Source: Saprospiraceae bacterium
GTDB taxonomy: Bacteria > Bacteroidota > Bacteroidia > Chitinophagales > Saprospiraceae
Direction: 5' to 3'
DNA length: 64,000 nt
NCBI GenBank assembly: GCA_022841345.1
Contig: JALHRR010000019.1
Span: 25,795-89,794 of the forward strand
The notes under the pieces were generated by a model. It did not search any database, had not been told where the DNA came from, and saw nothing but the letters and a program-made list of their open reading frames with translations. Below are positions 52,859 through 61,863 of this stretch, one piece after another. The position numbers and the translations under genes are program-made. Each line of letters opens with the position of its first letter. Position 1 is the first letter of the stretch.

Positions 52859-53946
52859 AAAGCTTGTTCTACTATGAATTGATTATAAAAAAAACCTTTG
52901 TCCTGCAGGGTAAGTGCTTCAGAAAGCTCATGGAGATATGTAATTTTTGGAGCTTTCAGATCGCTTATTTTTCTCGGCACCATCAAATTCCAATATGCCA
53001 TCCTGCCACCCCGAAGTAAATGGGATGTAAGTCTACCAGCACTTTTCTGATAAGTTTCCATATCCATGTATTCAAATATATTGGACAAATTCATGGAATG
53101 CACGGGCCCATGGAGTTCAAGTGCATCCTCTGCGAAGCCCTTAAATAGTACCAACCGGTCCAAATTTGACTTGATGATATCATAATTTTCAAGCCTCAGG
53201 TAATGGGGGAGAAGCGGACGAAATGCACCTGTGAGGTTATATCTTAAAATGAAATTATCCTGTGCCCCGATGGAGCTCAAGTGTAAGGCAGCTCTGTTGA
53301 ATATGAAAGATCCAACGTCCAGTTTTACTTCTTTAAGAAAATTAGGATCCCGTCCCAGATAGCCCATGACTGTCTTGCTGAAGAAAAACTTGAACAAAAA
53401 TCGCCATCTCGTGGTATTCCATATTTTATCATAAAACAACTTCTGTGCAGATTGATCTTTAAGCTCTAACAAGCCATGCACAGTTTTTTGAGAATGAATC
53501 AGCGGCAAAATGTACCGGACAAAAGTTTGAAAATACTTTTCAAATTTACCCTGATGAATGACGCCTGACCGGATTAGGGAAATATTGTTGTCCCAGTATG
53601 TTCGTGCCTCATTACTAAGTTTAATTTTCACTTTTTCATAAGTCCGGAGTCTGTCTGAGGAATCCATGAATCCCAAAAATTGAAGTGTCTCAACCTGATC
53701 CAGGAGCCGGATGGCTTCTTTTTTCAATTCGATCAAATATAATTGTACCGGGTTTATATCTGCCGCAATGACTATCTCCGGATTGCTCATCAATAAAGAA
53801 AAACTATTATCCCCGGCAGAGCCTATGGATAGAATTCTGCTATTTTCAGGAGGGTTCAGACCGCTCAACAGAATGTCCGGATCTTCCCAGCAATTGGCAT
53901 ATCGTATAAAATCAAATCTTGTATGCTCAGTCAGACTCATACTCAT
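52855..53946 (-). CDS. DUF3419 / BtaA-like 3-amino-3-carboxypropyltransferase
   Basis: 363 residues. It opens FIRYANCWEDPDILLSGLNPP, a DUF3419 hallmark, followed by the SAM-binding segment RILSIGSAGDNSFSLLMSNPEIVIAADINPVQLYLIELK near 37-76. The middle includes GKFEKYFQTFVRYILPLIH and DPNFLKEVKLDVGSFIFNRAALHLSS, and the end has NIFEYMDMETYQKSAGRL. BtaA proteins transfer the aminocarboxypropyl group of SAM onto diacylglycerol in betaine-lipid synthesis. No BtaB-type N-methyltransferase sits next to it, though a methyltransferase lies at 61108. The acceptor could be a prenyl-derived rather than an acyl glycerol, which is inference. It overlaps both operon neighbours by 4 bp. Confidence 0.85.
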   Translation of the reverse strand: MSMSLTEHTRFDFIRYANCWEDPDILLSGLNPPENSRILSIGSAGDNSFSLLMSNPEIVIAADINPVQLYLIELKKEAIRLLDQVETLQFLGFMDSSDRLRTYEKVKIKLSNEARTYWDNNISLIRSGVIHQGKFEKYFQTFVRYILPLIHSQKTVHGLLELKDQSAQKLFYDKIWNTTRWRFLFKFFFSKTVMGYLGRDPNFLKEVKLDVGSFIFNRAALHLSSIGAQDNFILRYNLTGAFRPLLPHYLRLENYDIIKSNLDRLVLFKGFAEDALELHGPVHSMNLSNIFEYMDMETYQKSAGRLTSHLLRGGRMAYWNLMVPRKISDLKAPKITYLHELSEALTLQDKGFFYNQFIVEQAL

Positions 53947-56561
53947 TCAGCTTTGCTTATGATTTTAATTTCTCCGGTTCCTCCGTCCATTTCGATGATA
54001 TCACCTGTTTGAAGCGTCTTAAGCAAACCAGTTACGCTTACAATACATGGTTTTCCCATTTCACGCGATACGATGGCAGAATGGCTGAGTAAACTCCCTC
54101 TTTCTACTATGATTCCGGAAGCACTGGGGAACAAGGTAACCCATCCGGGGTCCGTACTGGATGTCACGAGAATGTCTCCATTAAGGGATGGCACATCATC
54201 CGGATTTCTGATGACTTGTACCCTTCCTTTTACTATTCCAGGACAACAGCCGATTCCTTTTAAATCTCCGTCCAATACTTCTGACATCATGTGAGCATAA
54301 AAATTATTTGCATGATAAACAATCCCATATGTAGCAAAGCGCTCCGATGGGGGAGGCATTAGTTGGAATTGACTGTACTCGGTCTTACGGAGTTCTATGA
54401 GCCCTTTCATGTTTTGGAATACAGAAGTTCCTTCGATAAATGAAAAGATTTCTTCCTTTGTCAGATAGAAAATGTCTCTTTCATCACTTATGATTCCTTC
54501 TGAATAGAATTTTCTGCCGATTGTATTAAAAATTTTTCGGACCATCCCGAATGCCCTGGTTCTCTCATACCGCAGGTTTTCTCTGGCACTGACGAGGGAC
54601 CTTGTTTTTTTGATGATGGTATTCAACCACCATTTCCTGAACATCTGATTTTTAAGCTTTTCATTGACCTGAAACGCTGCATCAGAGCGGATTTTTTCTT
54701 CTATGTGCGTGTTGGCTTTTTCGTAAGTTAAACCTGATTCCACATATGATTTCAATATTTTAATAAATTTCGCAGGTGCTTCTGAATAGGATACAGATTC
54801 CAGCTTCAACTCACCGATACATCTTTCACCAAATTCTGATAAATATTGATCAATGTCCTTTTTGATAGAAGCAAAAGACGCTTCCCCACTCCTTTTTAAT
54901 TCATTCCAAATATTTTCTTCCCTGTGATTCAGGAAAAGTTGTTTCAGCGATTCATTTTGCACTATTAAATGTGCCAGATGCATAGTCCTGTGAATGGGCT
55001 GCGTTGAAATGATATCGCTGCTTCCACACAACAGGTCATTGTGGATATTGGGATTTTCACTGATTTTATATTTTTCACATGTCTTCTGTAAAAGTCCAAA
55101 CCAAATCATAGCAAAAAAATCATTCAGGAGCGGAGCCTTCCATTCATTGAGAAGTTTACGTTCAAAATTTAAATACAATTCCATGAGTTCGGCTGCATTT
55201 TTCTCCTGGAAATTTATTGCTTTATAAGCTGAGATTTCTGAATCCACAAGGAGCATAAATTCCTTACGCTTTTTGGGAAGCATGATAAATCTCCGAATCA
55301 TCTGGAAAAGCATTTTGAGTATATTCCACCATGCTGAGGTTTGGGATAATCGATAGCTCTGTGGTATATCAAATTTCTCTTTGACACCCATCATCTTTTC
55401 CATGAATCGTGCATTAATGCTATATCCCGGCAGCATTGCCAGCATATGATACCAGGTTTTCAGATTGTAATAGACCCGCCCATTTATCAATCCCAATGTG
55501 TTTGCAAAGACTCTTTCATGTCGTTTTATTTCTTTTAGGCGGACACCCAGAAACTGGCTGAAAAGCTTGTAGGCATTTTCATATGATTTGCTGATGAAAG
55601 AGAAAGTAAGGGGAGTGGTGACACCCGGATAAGATTCTATGATATTGCTGTTGTCCCAGAGAATATATGAATCTTTCTTATCGCTTGTTTTTTGGAGATT
55701 AGTGATGGGCCTTGCCTGAAGTAAATAGAGTACATTTTGCGAAAAGGCAAATTCTATATCCTGCGGTTTGCCAAATTCATTCTGACATTCATCCAGCACT
55801 GTTGAAATTTGAAATATCTGTTCATTACTAAGGCTTGGGAGATGTATTTTTTCAAACTCAACTTTTTCGATTTTTATGCCTGGAGTTCCGGTTTCATCTT
55901 TAGTTACTTTCTGAGTTTTCGCAACCAACTCTGAAGTTACAGATGTACCGGAAACAAAGTAAGTATCAGCATTGAACTCGCCGGAGACAAGTCCTTCTCC
56001 CAGGCCGTACAGCGCATTGATCACTTTTGTTTTTCTGTCCCCGGTAATCGGATTGATTCCAAATGCAACACCTGAAATGTCAGCTTCTACCATTTCCTGA
56101 ATGATGACAGCGATGCCTGTATTTTCAGTAAGACCGGCATTTGCCCGATAGTCCCTGATTCTGGCTGAATAAGCAGATTTCCAGGTTTCTTTTATCTTTT
56201 CAGTTAAATGCTCAAAAGTAACGTGCAGTGAAGATGCATACTGACCTGCAAAAGAGTGTAATTCACCATCTTCATCAATGGCGCTGGAGCGTACTGCAAA
56301 ATCTGTGTTTTCGCTAAAATATTGACTTATCTCAGTGAGTAATGAAGCTGGCAATTCACAATTGTCAATGAATGTTCTTATTGTTTCTGGATCGCTATTT
56401 TTAACATCATCGGGTATTAGTTCATGTAATGCTTCCTGAGGAATCACCAGCCATTTTGGAACATTCCATCCCAGATGGCTCAATCTCCACAGATTGAATG
56501 CTTTACCACCGATACTTTGGATACCCGGAATTTCAGAGTCAATATTATATACTAATTTCAT
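53943..56561 (-). CDS. PEP-utilising / ATP-grasp phosphotransferase (PEP synthase, rifampin phosphotransferase or PigC-like)
   Basis: About 872 residues from ATG at 56561. The frame extends to 56627, but that would overlap UbiA by 70 bp instead of the operon-typical 4. An N-terminal PPDK-like ATP-grasp domain (IGGKAFNLWRLSHLGWNVPKW near 17-37; DFAVRSSAIDEDGELHSFAGQY near 87-108; GVAFGINPITGDR; QDIEFAFSQNVLYLLQARPIT) is followed by an unshared middle of about 400 residues and a C-terminal swivelling domain with LLSHSAIVSREMGKPCIV, His near 827. The set of ATP-grasp, variable acceptor domain and His domain matches phosphoenolpyruvate synthase, rifampin phosphotransferase and prodigiosin PigC. 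The middle domain lacks a PEP-synthase PEP-binding half, so a small-molecule phosphotransfer or condensation role is preferred. Confidence 0.8.
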   Translation of the reverse strand: MKLVYNIDSEIPGIQSIGGKAFNLWRLSHLGWNVPKWLVIPQEALHELIPDDVKNSDPETIRTFIDNCELPASLLTEISQYFSENTDFAVRSSAIDEDGELHSFAGQYASSLHVTFEHLTEKIKETWKSAYSARIRDYRANAGLTENTGIAVIIQEMVEADISGVAFGINPITGDRKTKVINALYGLGEGLVSGEFNADTYFVSGTSVTSELVAKTQKVTKDETGTPGIKIEKVEFEKIHLPSLSNEQIFQISTVLDECQNEFGKPQDIEFAFSQNVLYLLQARPITNLQKTSDKKDSYILWDNSNIIESYPGVTTPLTFSFISKSYENAYKLFSQFLGVRLKEIKRHERVFANTLGLINGRVYYNLKTWYHMLAMLPGYSINARFMEKMMGVKEKFDIPQSYRLSQTSAWWNILKMLFQMIRRFIMLPKKRKEFMLLVDSEISAYKAINFQEKNAAELMELYLNFERKLLNEWKAPLLNDFFAMIWFGLLQKTCEKYKISENPNIHNDLLCGSSDIISTQPIHRTMHLAHLIVQNESLKQLFLNHREENIWNELKRSGEASFASIKKDIDQYLSEFGERCIGELKLESVSYSEAPAKFIKILKSYVESGLTYEKANTHIEEKIRSDAAFQVNEKLKNQMFRKWWLNTIIKKTRSLVSARENLRYERTRAFGMVRKIFNTIGRKFYSEGIISDERDIFYLTKEEIFSFIEGTSVFQNMKGLIELRKTEYSQFQLMPPPSERFATYGIVYHANNFYAHMMSEVLDGDLKGIGCCPGIVKGRVQVIRNPDDVPSLNGDILVTSSTDPGWVTLFPSASGIIVERGSLLSHSAIVSREMGKPCIVSVTGLLKTLQTGDIIEMDGGTGEIKIISKAE

Positions 56562-57538
56562 GAGAAGTTCAATAATTTTTGGACCATTGGAATCCCACCC
56601 AGTGATAAATACATCATTATTGTCCATATTCCTGAAGCATATTCGATATACTTTGATGATTTTTCACTGTAGTTTTTCAGGAAAAATATTGCAGGCAGGA
56701 GACATAGCAGAAATATAATACCCAGAATCATGAAAGCAGATAATGCATATCCGGCATAATGGGCAGCTGCAATGCTCAGAATTAAAGTCACAAATAGTAC
56801 CAATATCCAGAGCCATGTGGCTTTGGAGGTGCCGAGCATGGCTGTGTACGTCAGGACACCAGGAGCTTCTTTTTGAGGGCTGCGGATTTTCCTTCCGATT
56901 TCTAGTACTATCCCATTCATGAATGAGACAGCAAAGAAATAAAGCAAGCCAAATGGTGCCGCTGCATTTTCCAAATACCAGTCAAGCCCACTGGCAAATA
57001 CATCTACAAGGGGTATGATCAGCATATGGGAAGTCACATACCAGAATGGATGTTTTTTGAGCCAGTCAGCAATAAAAAATTCTTTTCCCATCAGGCTTAA
57101 ATACCCCATCACCAGAAGATATAGAACTATCATTTCGGGTATCCAGATCAGAATGACGAGTAATTGGGCAATTATTACTATCCATGCTATATTTCTCAAT
57201 TCATTCAGGGAAACCAAGCCTCTGGGGACCGGAAGTTCTTTCCTGTGCAAAGCATCATCTTCCTTGTCCTTGAATTCATCAAAAATTCTTAGCAGCAGAA
57301 AAAGTGTGATGGTGATAAAAATACCTATCAGAAATAATTCCCATCGGATAAAACCATCCAATCCTCTGCTGATTCTTGAATATGAAATAGCTGAAAAACT
57401 AAATGCACTGATCAAAATGCCATGAGCAATAAGCGGAAATCTTTCTTTTTGATAAATCAATAACCTTTTTAAAAGTGAAGATTTATTTTCCACTTCAATG
57501 CTGAATTCGTTCTGCGGATGTTCCGGTGTATTTTTCAT
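56558..57538 (-). CDS. UbiA-type prenyltransferase
   Basis: 326 residues with about eight to nine hydrophobic helices. The first Asp-rich motif FDEFKDKEDDALHRKELPVPRGLVS near 86-110 fits the (N/D)DxxDxxxD pattern. The second motif region LEIGRKIRSPQKEAPGVLTYTAMLG lacks the usual DxxxD and has E, K and E instead. The family transfers prenyl diphosphates onto acceptors or cyclises prenyl chains. It is second in the operon after HMG-CoA reductase, which fits isoprenoid chemistry. ATGA overlaps at both ends show coupling. The acceptor is unknown. Confidence 0.82.
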   Translation of the reverse strand: MKNTPEHPQNEFSIEVENKSSLLKRLLIYQKERFPLIAHGILISAFSFSAISYSRISRGLDGFIRWELFLIGIFITITLFLLLRIFDEFKDKEDDALHRKELPVPRGLVSLNELRNIAWIVIIAQLLVILIWIPEMIVLYLLVMGYLSLMGKEFFIADWLKKHPFWYVTSHMLIIPLVDVFASGLDWYLENAAAPFGLLYFFAVSFMNGIVLEIGRKIRSPQKEAPGVLTYTAMLGTSKATWLWILVLFVTLILSIAAAHYAGYALSAFMILGIIFLLCLLPAIFFLKNYSEKSSKYIEYASGIWTIMMYLSLGGIPMVQKLLNFS

Positions 57539-58815
57539 ATTTTCTTTCTCCCCAGTTTTTCATGAGCTGTTGAAAAGTGACCTGCAGAAAGTGCTGCAGC
57601 GATAGAAAGCTCTCCTGCCAGTATCAGTGCACCACAGATTTCTGCAAATTTTCTGGATTTTCCTTCACCATAACAATCCATTAATTCCAGACATTCCTTC
57701 TGTGTCGGCAAGGAAGTTCCTCCACCAATGGTGCCGGTTATCAGGTTTGGAAGCGTAATGGAACAGTACAAGTCTCCTTCTGCTGTCAACTCCATTCTGG
57801 TCAGTCCAATGGACGCTTCTGATACGCATGCTACATCCTGTCCGGTTGCTAAAAACAGGGCGGTCAGTCCATTTGCAAATTGCCCCTGCGCACCGATGGC
57901 ACCGCTTTGAATAATTCCAACTGTTGATGATTGCCAGTACTGACACATGGCTACAGAGCTGGTTTTGAGCACTTCATTGACTATATTCTCGGGAACTATT
58001 ACTTCTGCTGTCACTTTTTTGCCCCTTACATTGCTAAATGACAGGGCGGTCGCTTTTTTATCACCGGAGTAATTACTTTCAATGTACCAATTCGTGGGTT
58101 GGCAAGGGGAATTTGCCAGAATGTATTTGCAAATTGCATCTGTGCAGATAGTAACCATGTTTTGACCTGCAGCATCGCCTGTGTGATATTCAAAAGTCAC
58201 AATCAGATGATTCCCTTCTATGTTCAGTTTCATGTCTGTAAGGTTGGCATAATTGCTTTTTGAACTGGTGATTTCTTTGAATTTATCCAATTGCTTCAGA
58301 ATCCAGCTCAGGAATATGCCCAGGTCACCAATGTTGAGAAATTTAAATAAAGGGCTTCTTTGTACGCCTTCGATCAGACAGATGGAAGTCACTCCTCCGG
58401 AATAGAAGCAGGCTTTGGCACCGCGGTGATAGGATGCTACCAAAGCACCTTCAGTAGTAGCAAGCGGGATATAGAAATCCCCGTTTGCTGCCGAACCAAT
58501 GATTTTAAGAGGTCCTATTATGCCGGTAGGCACAGAGGTCATCCCTATATAATTTTCAATATTTCCTTCGAATACTTTCAGGTCCTTCAATATTGATTTG
58601 CCATTAATAAATTCCAGTTTAGTATCGGTTACTTTATTCAGAAAGTCAATCCTTTCCTCCAGGCCTTCACTGGTAATAGCGGACTCAAATGCAATTCTGT
58701 TTCCAGCCTGATTGTTGGCAGATTTTGATTTTATTGCCTGTATTAATGTATCAATATTGTGATATTGACTAAGGATTTCAAGGGCATTACTACTTTTATT
58801 GGATGAAGTTGCCAT
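57535..58815 (-). CDS. HMG-CoA reductase, class I-like
   Basis: 426 residues, typical of bacterial or archaeal biosynthetic enzymes without a membrane anchor. Signatures: ENYIGMTSVPTGIIGPL near 87-103, TTEGALVAS (Glu 122), TGDAAGQNM near 212-220, SNYSGDKKATALS (Lys 253/254), TGQDVAC (Asp 327), GTIGGGTSLPTQ near 361 and AGHFSTAHEKLG (His 413). All four catalytic residues (Glu, Lys, Asp, His) are present. It reduces HMG-CoA to mevalonate for isoprenoids. It is the first gene of an eight-gene operon and would supply the locus with prenyl precursors. No other mevalonate gene is in the window. Confidence 0.92.
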   Translation of the reverse strand: MATSSNKSSNALEILSQYHNIDTLIQAIKSKSANNQAGNRIAFESAITSEGLEERIDFLNKVTDTKLEFINGKSILKDLKVFEGNIENYIGMTSVPTGIIGPLKIIGSAANGDFYIPLATTEGALVASYHRGAKACFYSGGVTSICLIEGVQRSPLFKFLNIGDLGIFLSWILKQLDKFKEITSSKSNYANLTDMKLNIEGNHLIVTFEYHTGDAAGQNMVTICTDAICKYILANSPCQPTNWYIESNYSGDKKATALSFSNVRGKKVTAEVIVPENIVNEVLKTSSVAMCQYWQSSTVGIIQSGAIGAQGQFANGLTALFLATGQDVACVSEASIGLTRMELTAEGDLYCSITLPNLITGTIGGGTSLPTQKECLELMDCYGEGKSRKFAEICGALILAGELSIAAALSAGHFSTAHEKLGRKKI

Positions 58816-58882
58816 ATTTTTCTTTCGGTTTTATTTTACTCAATTTACTTCTAACACAACGTGAGTTTGATGAAGGTTTCAT

Positions 58883-59001
58883 GTCTTGTTTTGTCATAAT
58901 TTTTGCTTCTTTCAGGCAAAAATAACGCCAAAACAATGTGCTATTCACCTCTACCCGGGGTTTTACCCCGGGTTATTTATATATTACCCACTTTGGGGTA
59001 A
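58883..59001. repeat. 119-bp dispersed repeat, copy 2
   Basis: The partner of 35921-36039 in the same orientation, ungapped, with about 11 differences by eye. The GGGG/CCCC stem and the TTGTTTTG...CAAAACAA stem are both kept, with a few changes in their arms. The right side is followed at 59031 by TCCGTCGAACTC, the inverse of the word left of copy 1. Confidence 0.9.
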
Positions 59002-59341
59002 TAGTTATCACAATTAGCTTTAGTCAATTTTTCCGTCGAACTCAATAGTAATCAAGCTACATAAAAAAGATATTTGCAACCTATTTTTCCATTTGATTAA
59101 TTGAAAAAGGATGCTCTACATTGGCTGTTGAAAATACATTCAACAGAAAATTGATTTAGTATAACTTGCTTGTGGAAAGGGAAATGAAAACAGAAAAATC
59201 CGGACTTTATGGGAATCTTTTACCGGATCAAAGTCGAAATATAATAATCAAAGGTAATATTATATCGAAGTTCAGTTTAATAACTTCACAATTATGTGAA
59301 TTATTGTTTTACCAAACTGTAGTAATAAAGAATAGCTATTG

Positions 59342-59378
59342 AAAAAAAAGAACCGAAGCTTTGTTAAAGTCCGGTTCT
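59342..59378 (-). terminator. Orphan terminator-like hairpin (minus strand)
   Basis: AGAACCG (59349-59355) pairs with CGGTTCT (59372-59378), and the minus strand then runs into TTTTTTTTC. The nearest minus-strand gene ends more than 500 bp away (59909), so what it terminates is unclear. Confidence 0.4.
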
Positions 59379-59908
59379 CCTCTCGTTAATCTTTATGCTG
59401 ATCAGGCAGCTTTAATGTGCGCATAAATGTATGAATAATTTTTTGGAATGTAGTAATAAAACTACAATTAAGGCTGTGTTATGATTCGAATATAATTGGT
59501 CAAAATACTAATATTTGACTTTCAATTAGAACTTATTGGAATAAACAACTTCTAATTGACCTCAAGCCGGTCGGGCTTTTCTTTTTTTTCTGCAGCCAAA
59601 AAAAAGAAACAAAAAAAAGCCGCCCACTGTGTAGCCTAAGCCTAAAAATGCGCTTTCGTTGCGCTATGCCTGCTAAACTCGCCTTGGCATTTCTTGTTCC
59701 TGCTTATTCTTGACAGGTCACCTCTATTTCTGCATGGCCTCTCTGGTAGCTCACACAGTACCAGTCATGGCCGCTTCACTCAAAACCATTTTTTACGGCT
59801 TATTCTACAAGGTGGGAACCTACTCGTAGAAACTTAAAGAATTCTTTTTGACTTATTTTGGATTTGTTGTTTTAAGATACTTTAATCAGAACTGCACCTA
59901 AATATTGA

Positions 59909-60502
59909 TCAAAAAATTCCTAACCGTACAAAAAGCCCGGTATAAGAGGAAAGTCCCTGCACGTAATTCCTGCTTAATGGAAAGCTGCTTGTAGTGCCCA
60001 ATTCAAAGTTTTTGAAAATGGAGGTTTCGCTGAATCTCGCAAGTGTTCCCTCTAATTGAATCATGAATATGCTTTTATTGTCTGCTCTGTCCAGCCATCT
60101 GTATTCCGGCCCGACACCCATGACCATCCACCACTTGTCCTTCTCCGGATGCAATTGAATTTGAGCCCTGAACAAAGGAGCGAAGGACACCATAGTCGTT
60201 ATATTTTCCGGCATAACGCCTGGTTCGGATATGAAAACTCTCATTGGAAAGGCAATACCTATTGTGCTATTGCGGTTTCCTGTGAAATTTTGAATGTGGA
60301 AATAGTTGTAAATTCCCATTCCGTATGTCGAAGTTATACCGGCATGCACACTTCCGACTGAACCAAAAAGCCCGGTTTCCAGCAAAATGAAATCAGCGTG
60401 AGGATAAGGTTTCGTTTGATTTTGGGAATAAACATTTAATATTCCAAACAGGAGAAGAATAATAATGAAATGCTTGCTATAACAATTGTATAATTCTTGC
60501 AT
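59909..60502 (-). CDS. Secreted outer-membrane-like protein of unknown function
   Basis: 197 residues. An N-terminal hydrophobic signal (FIIILLLFGILNVYSQN) is followed by alternating hydrophobic and polar strands (SVGSVHAGITSTYGMGIYNYFHI; WWMVMGVGPEYRWLDRA; KSIFMIQLEGTLARFSE), ending in GLFVRLGIF with a terminal Phe like outer-membrane barrels. It is probably a small beta-barrel of the surface. It lies alone between the two biosynthetic operons on the same strand, with 400 bp of AT-rich sequence near it. Confidence 0.65.
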   Translation of the reverse strand: MQELYNCYSKHFIIILLLFGILNVYSQNQTKPYPHADFILLETGLFGSVGSVHAGITSTYGMGIYNYFHIQNFTGNRNSTIGIAFPMRVFISEPGVMPENITTMVSFAPLFRAQIQLHPEKDKWWMVMGVGPEYRWLDRADNKSIFMIQLEGTLARFSETSIFKNFELGTTSSFPLSRNYVQGLSSYTGLFVRLGIF

Positions 60503-60728
60503 GTTCTATTTATTTATTCAATGATCAAATCATTCAAATCCAATTTTAATAAACTGCAAATCAAGCTGTCATAAAGTTAAAAATATAATTTTAGAAAGAT
60601 GTCATTTCAATCGAAAGTTTGAATTAGACAGGATTTTATAATGTTTTATGCGTGGGTGTAGAATTCGATAAAAATTGAATGAATATTTCCTTTGAATCTT
60701 TTAATGATCAACCGGTACTTCAACCATT

Positions 60729-61133
60729 TCAATGAATAGCAACCCAAATAAATATCACACTCAAATAAACCCATAACATGGAAAACAAAATATGTATGCT
60801 TGTCTCAAATTTTTTTCCTTTCCACAAAGCTGATGAATAACCGAAAAACTGGATTATGAGCCTTAGTGTCCAGAAAATTCCCAGCCCGAGGGATACTGTT
60901 TTTCCGAGATCTGTATGGATCAGATCAGTTGTAGAAATCAGGCACAATATCCCCATCAAAAACACAGTCAGTGCAATGAATAAGGTGTGAACCGTCATCA
61001 TTTGTCTGTTAATCAGACTCAATGGCTGAAGTTCTATTTTCCAGTTAAAGTATCTGGGAAAAATGATATGGACAAGGGAGAGAATGATAAGCAGTACTCC
61101 AATAATCTTATAATGTATCTCCATGTTTTTCAA
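60729..61133 (-). CDS. Four-helix membrane protein of unknown function
   Basis: 134 residues, four hydrophobic helices. ATG at 61133 or the second Met at 61124 are both possible. The gene overlaps the end of the methyltransferase gene by 17-26 bp and is last in the operon. A loop MNRQMM-like stretch (SLINRQMMTVHTLF) includes His near 50. No family was recognised. The coupling shows it works with the methyltransferase/DUF2071 set. Confidence 0.65.
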   Translation of the reverse strand: MKNMEIHYKIIGVLLIILSLVHIIFPRYFNWKIELQPLSLINRQMMTVHTLFIALTVFLMGILCLISTTDLIHTDLGKTVSLGLGIFWTLRLIIQFFGYSSALWKGKKFETSIHILFSMLWVYLSVIFIWVAIH

Positions 61134-61863
61134 GTATGAATGTGGTTATAAATGCAGTTATTTTTATTTCTTGTTTCACTTTCAGGTTTGCCAATTCGAA
61201 AGTTTGCAACCAGTTGGATTTAGAATGAAAGTGAAAAAATCCCAAGGTATATGCCATAAAGTTTTTCAAGTCTCTCAAGTGTTCTGTCACGTAAATCTGT
61301 CCTGTGGATTTAGTAACTCTGTTTAGTTCTTTGAAGAAGTTGATTCTTTCATACTTTTCTCTAATTTCATGGGCTGATAATATAGCAAGTGCAATATCAA
61401 ATGTACTGTCAGGAAATGGAAGCTTTTCTGTTGAAACCTGAATAGTATTTAAGGGTGGAGGATATGCTTTTCTAGCTCTTAGGATGGATATTTCTGTATG
61501 CTTTTTGGGGTGGTAGAAATCACAGATACTTAAGTCGCATTCAGGATATTTGCTTTGGATAATTTCACTTGTCTCATCAAATCCGGCATTGATATTCAAA
61601 ATCATTTTGTTGTTTGAAGCAGGGAGCCACGAAAGTTGGTAGAGGTCTGAAATATCATAAATGTAAAATGAAATGACAAGCGATATACTGATTGATAAAA
61701 TCGCTGGAATTGTAACCCAAATTGCAAGGGACTGAATGTCAGAAGGAAGCTGTTGTTTCACTACAAATAATGATACCAAAGCCAGACCAGCGATGACATA
61801 AAAATGCCAGTTAAAATGAATGATATTCAACACTCCCTGAAAGGGTTTTCGTTTCAGTTCCAT
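61108..61863 (-). CDS. Membrane-anchored SAM-dependent methyltransferase-like protein
   Basis: 251 residues. Two N-terminal hydrophobic helices (FYVIAGLALVSLFVV; WVTIPAILSISISLVISFYIY) are followed by a class I methyltransferase fold: motif-I-like ILNINAGFDETSEII near 87-101, LPFPDSTFDIALAILSAHEIR near 149-169, ELNRVTKSTGQIYVTEHL near 179-196. The glycine loop is weakened (NAGFDE). It would act at the membrane on a lipid-like acceptor. It might serve as a methyltransferase for a betaine-type head group with the BtaA-like enzyme at 52855, which is inference. It overlaps the DUF2071 gene by 10 bp. Confidence 0.75.
   Translation of the reverse strand: MELKRKPFQGVLNIIHFNWHFYVIAGLALVSLFVVKQQLPSDIQSLAIWVTIPAILSISISLVISFYIYDISDLYQLSWLPASNNKMILNINAGFDETSEIIQSKYPECDLSICDFYHPKKHTEISILRARKAYPPPLNTIQVSTEKLPFPDSTFDIALAILSAHEIREKYERINFFKELNRVTKSTGQIYVTEHLRDLKNFMAYTLGFFHFHSKSNWLQTFELANLKVKQEIKITAFITTFILEKHGDTL

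Larger units (their letters stand above)
58816..59908. other. Long intergenic region (59 kb) with repeats
   Basis: About 1.1 kb upstream of the HMG-CoA reductase gene, so it includes the operon promoter. It holds the 119-bp repeat copy 2 (58883-59001), an orphan minus-strand terminator-like hairpin at 59342-59378, and a 59570-59830 stretch with polypyrimidine/polypurine runs around CTGCAG (59591) and a short inverted TGCGCTTTCGTTGCGC motif near 59650. No gene was recognised. Confidence 0.65.

Noticed and set aside
49055..58815. Archaeal-type ether-lipid gene cluster
   Set aside because: UbiA and HMG-CoA reductase fit, but neither a geranylgeranylglyceryl phosphate synthase nor a glycerol-1-phosphate dehydrogenase is seen, and acyl-chain enzymes are present.
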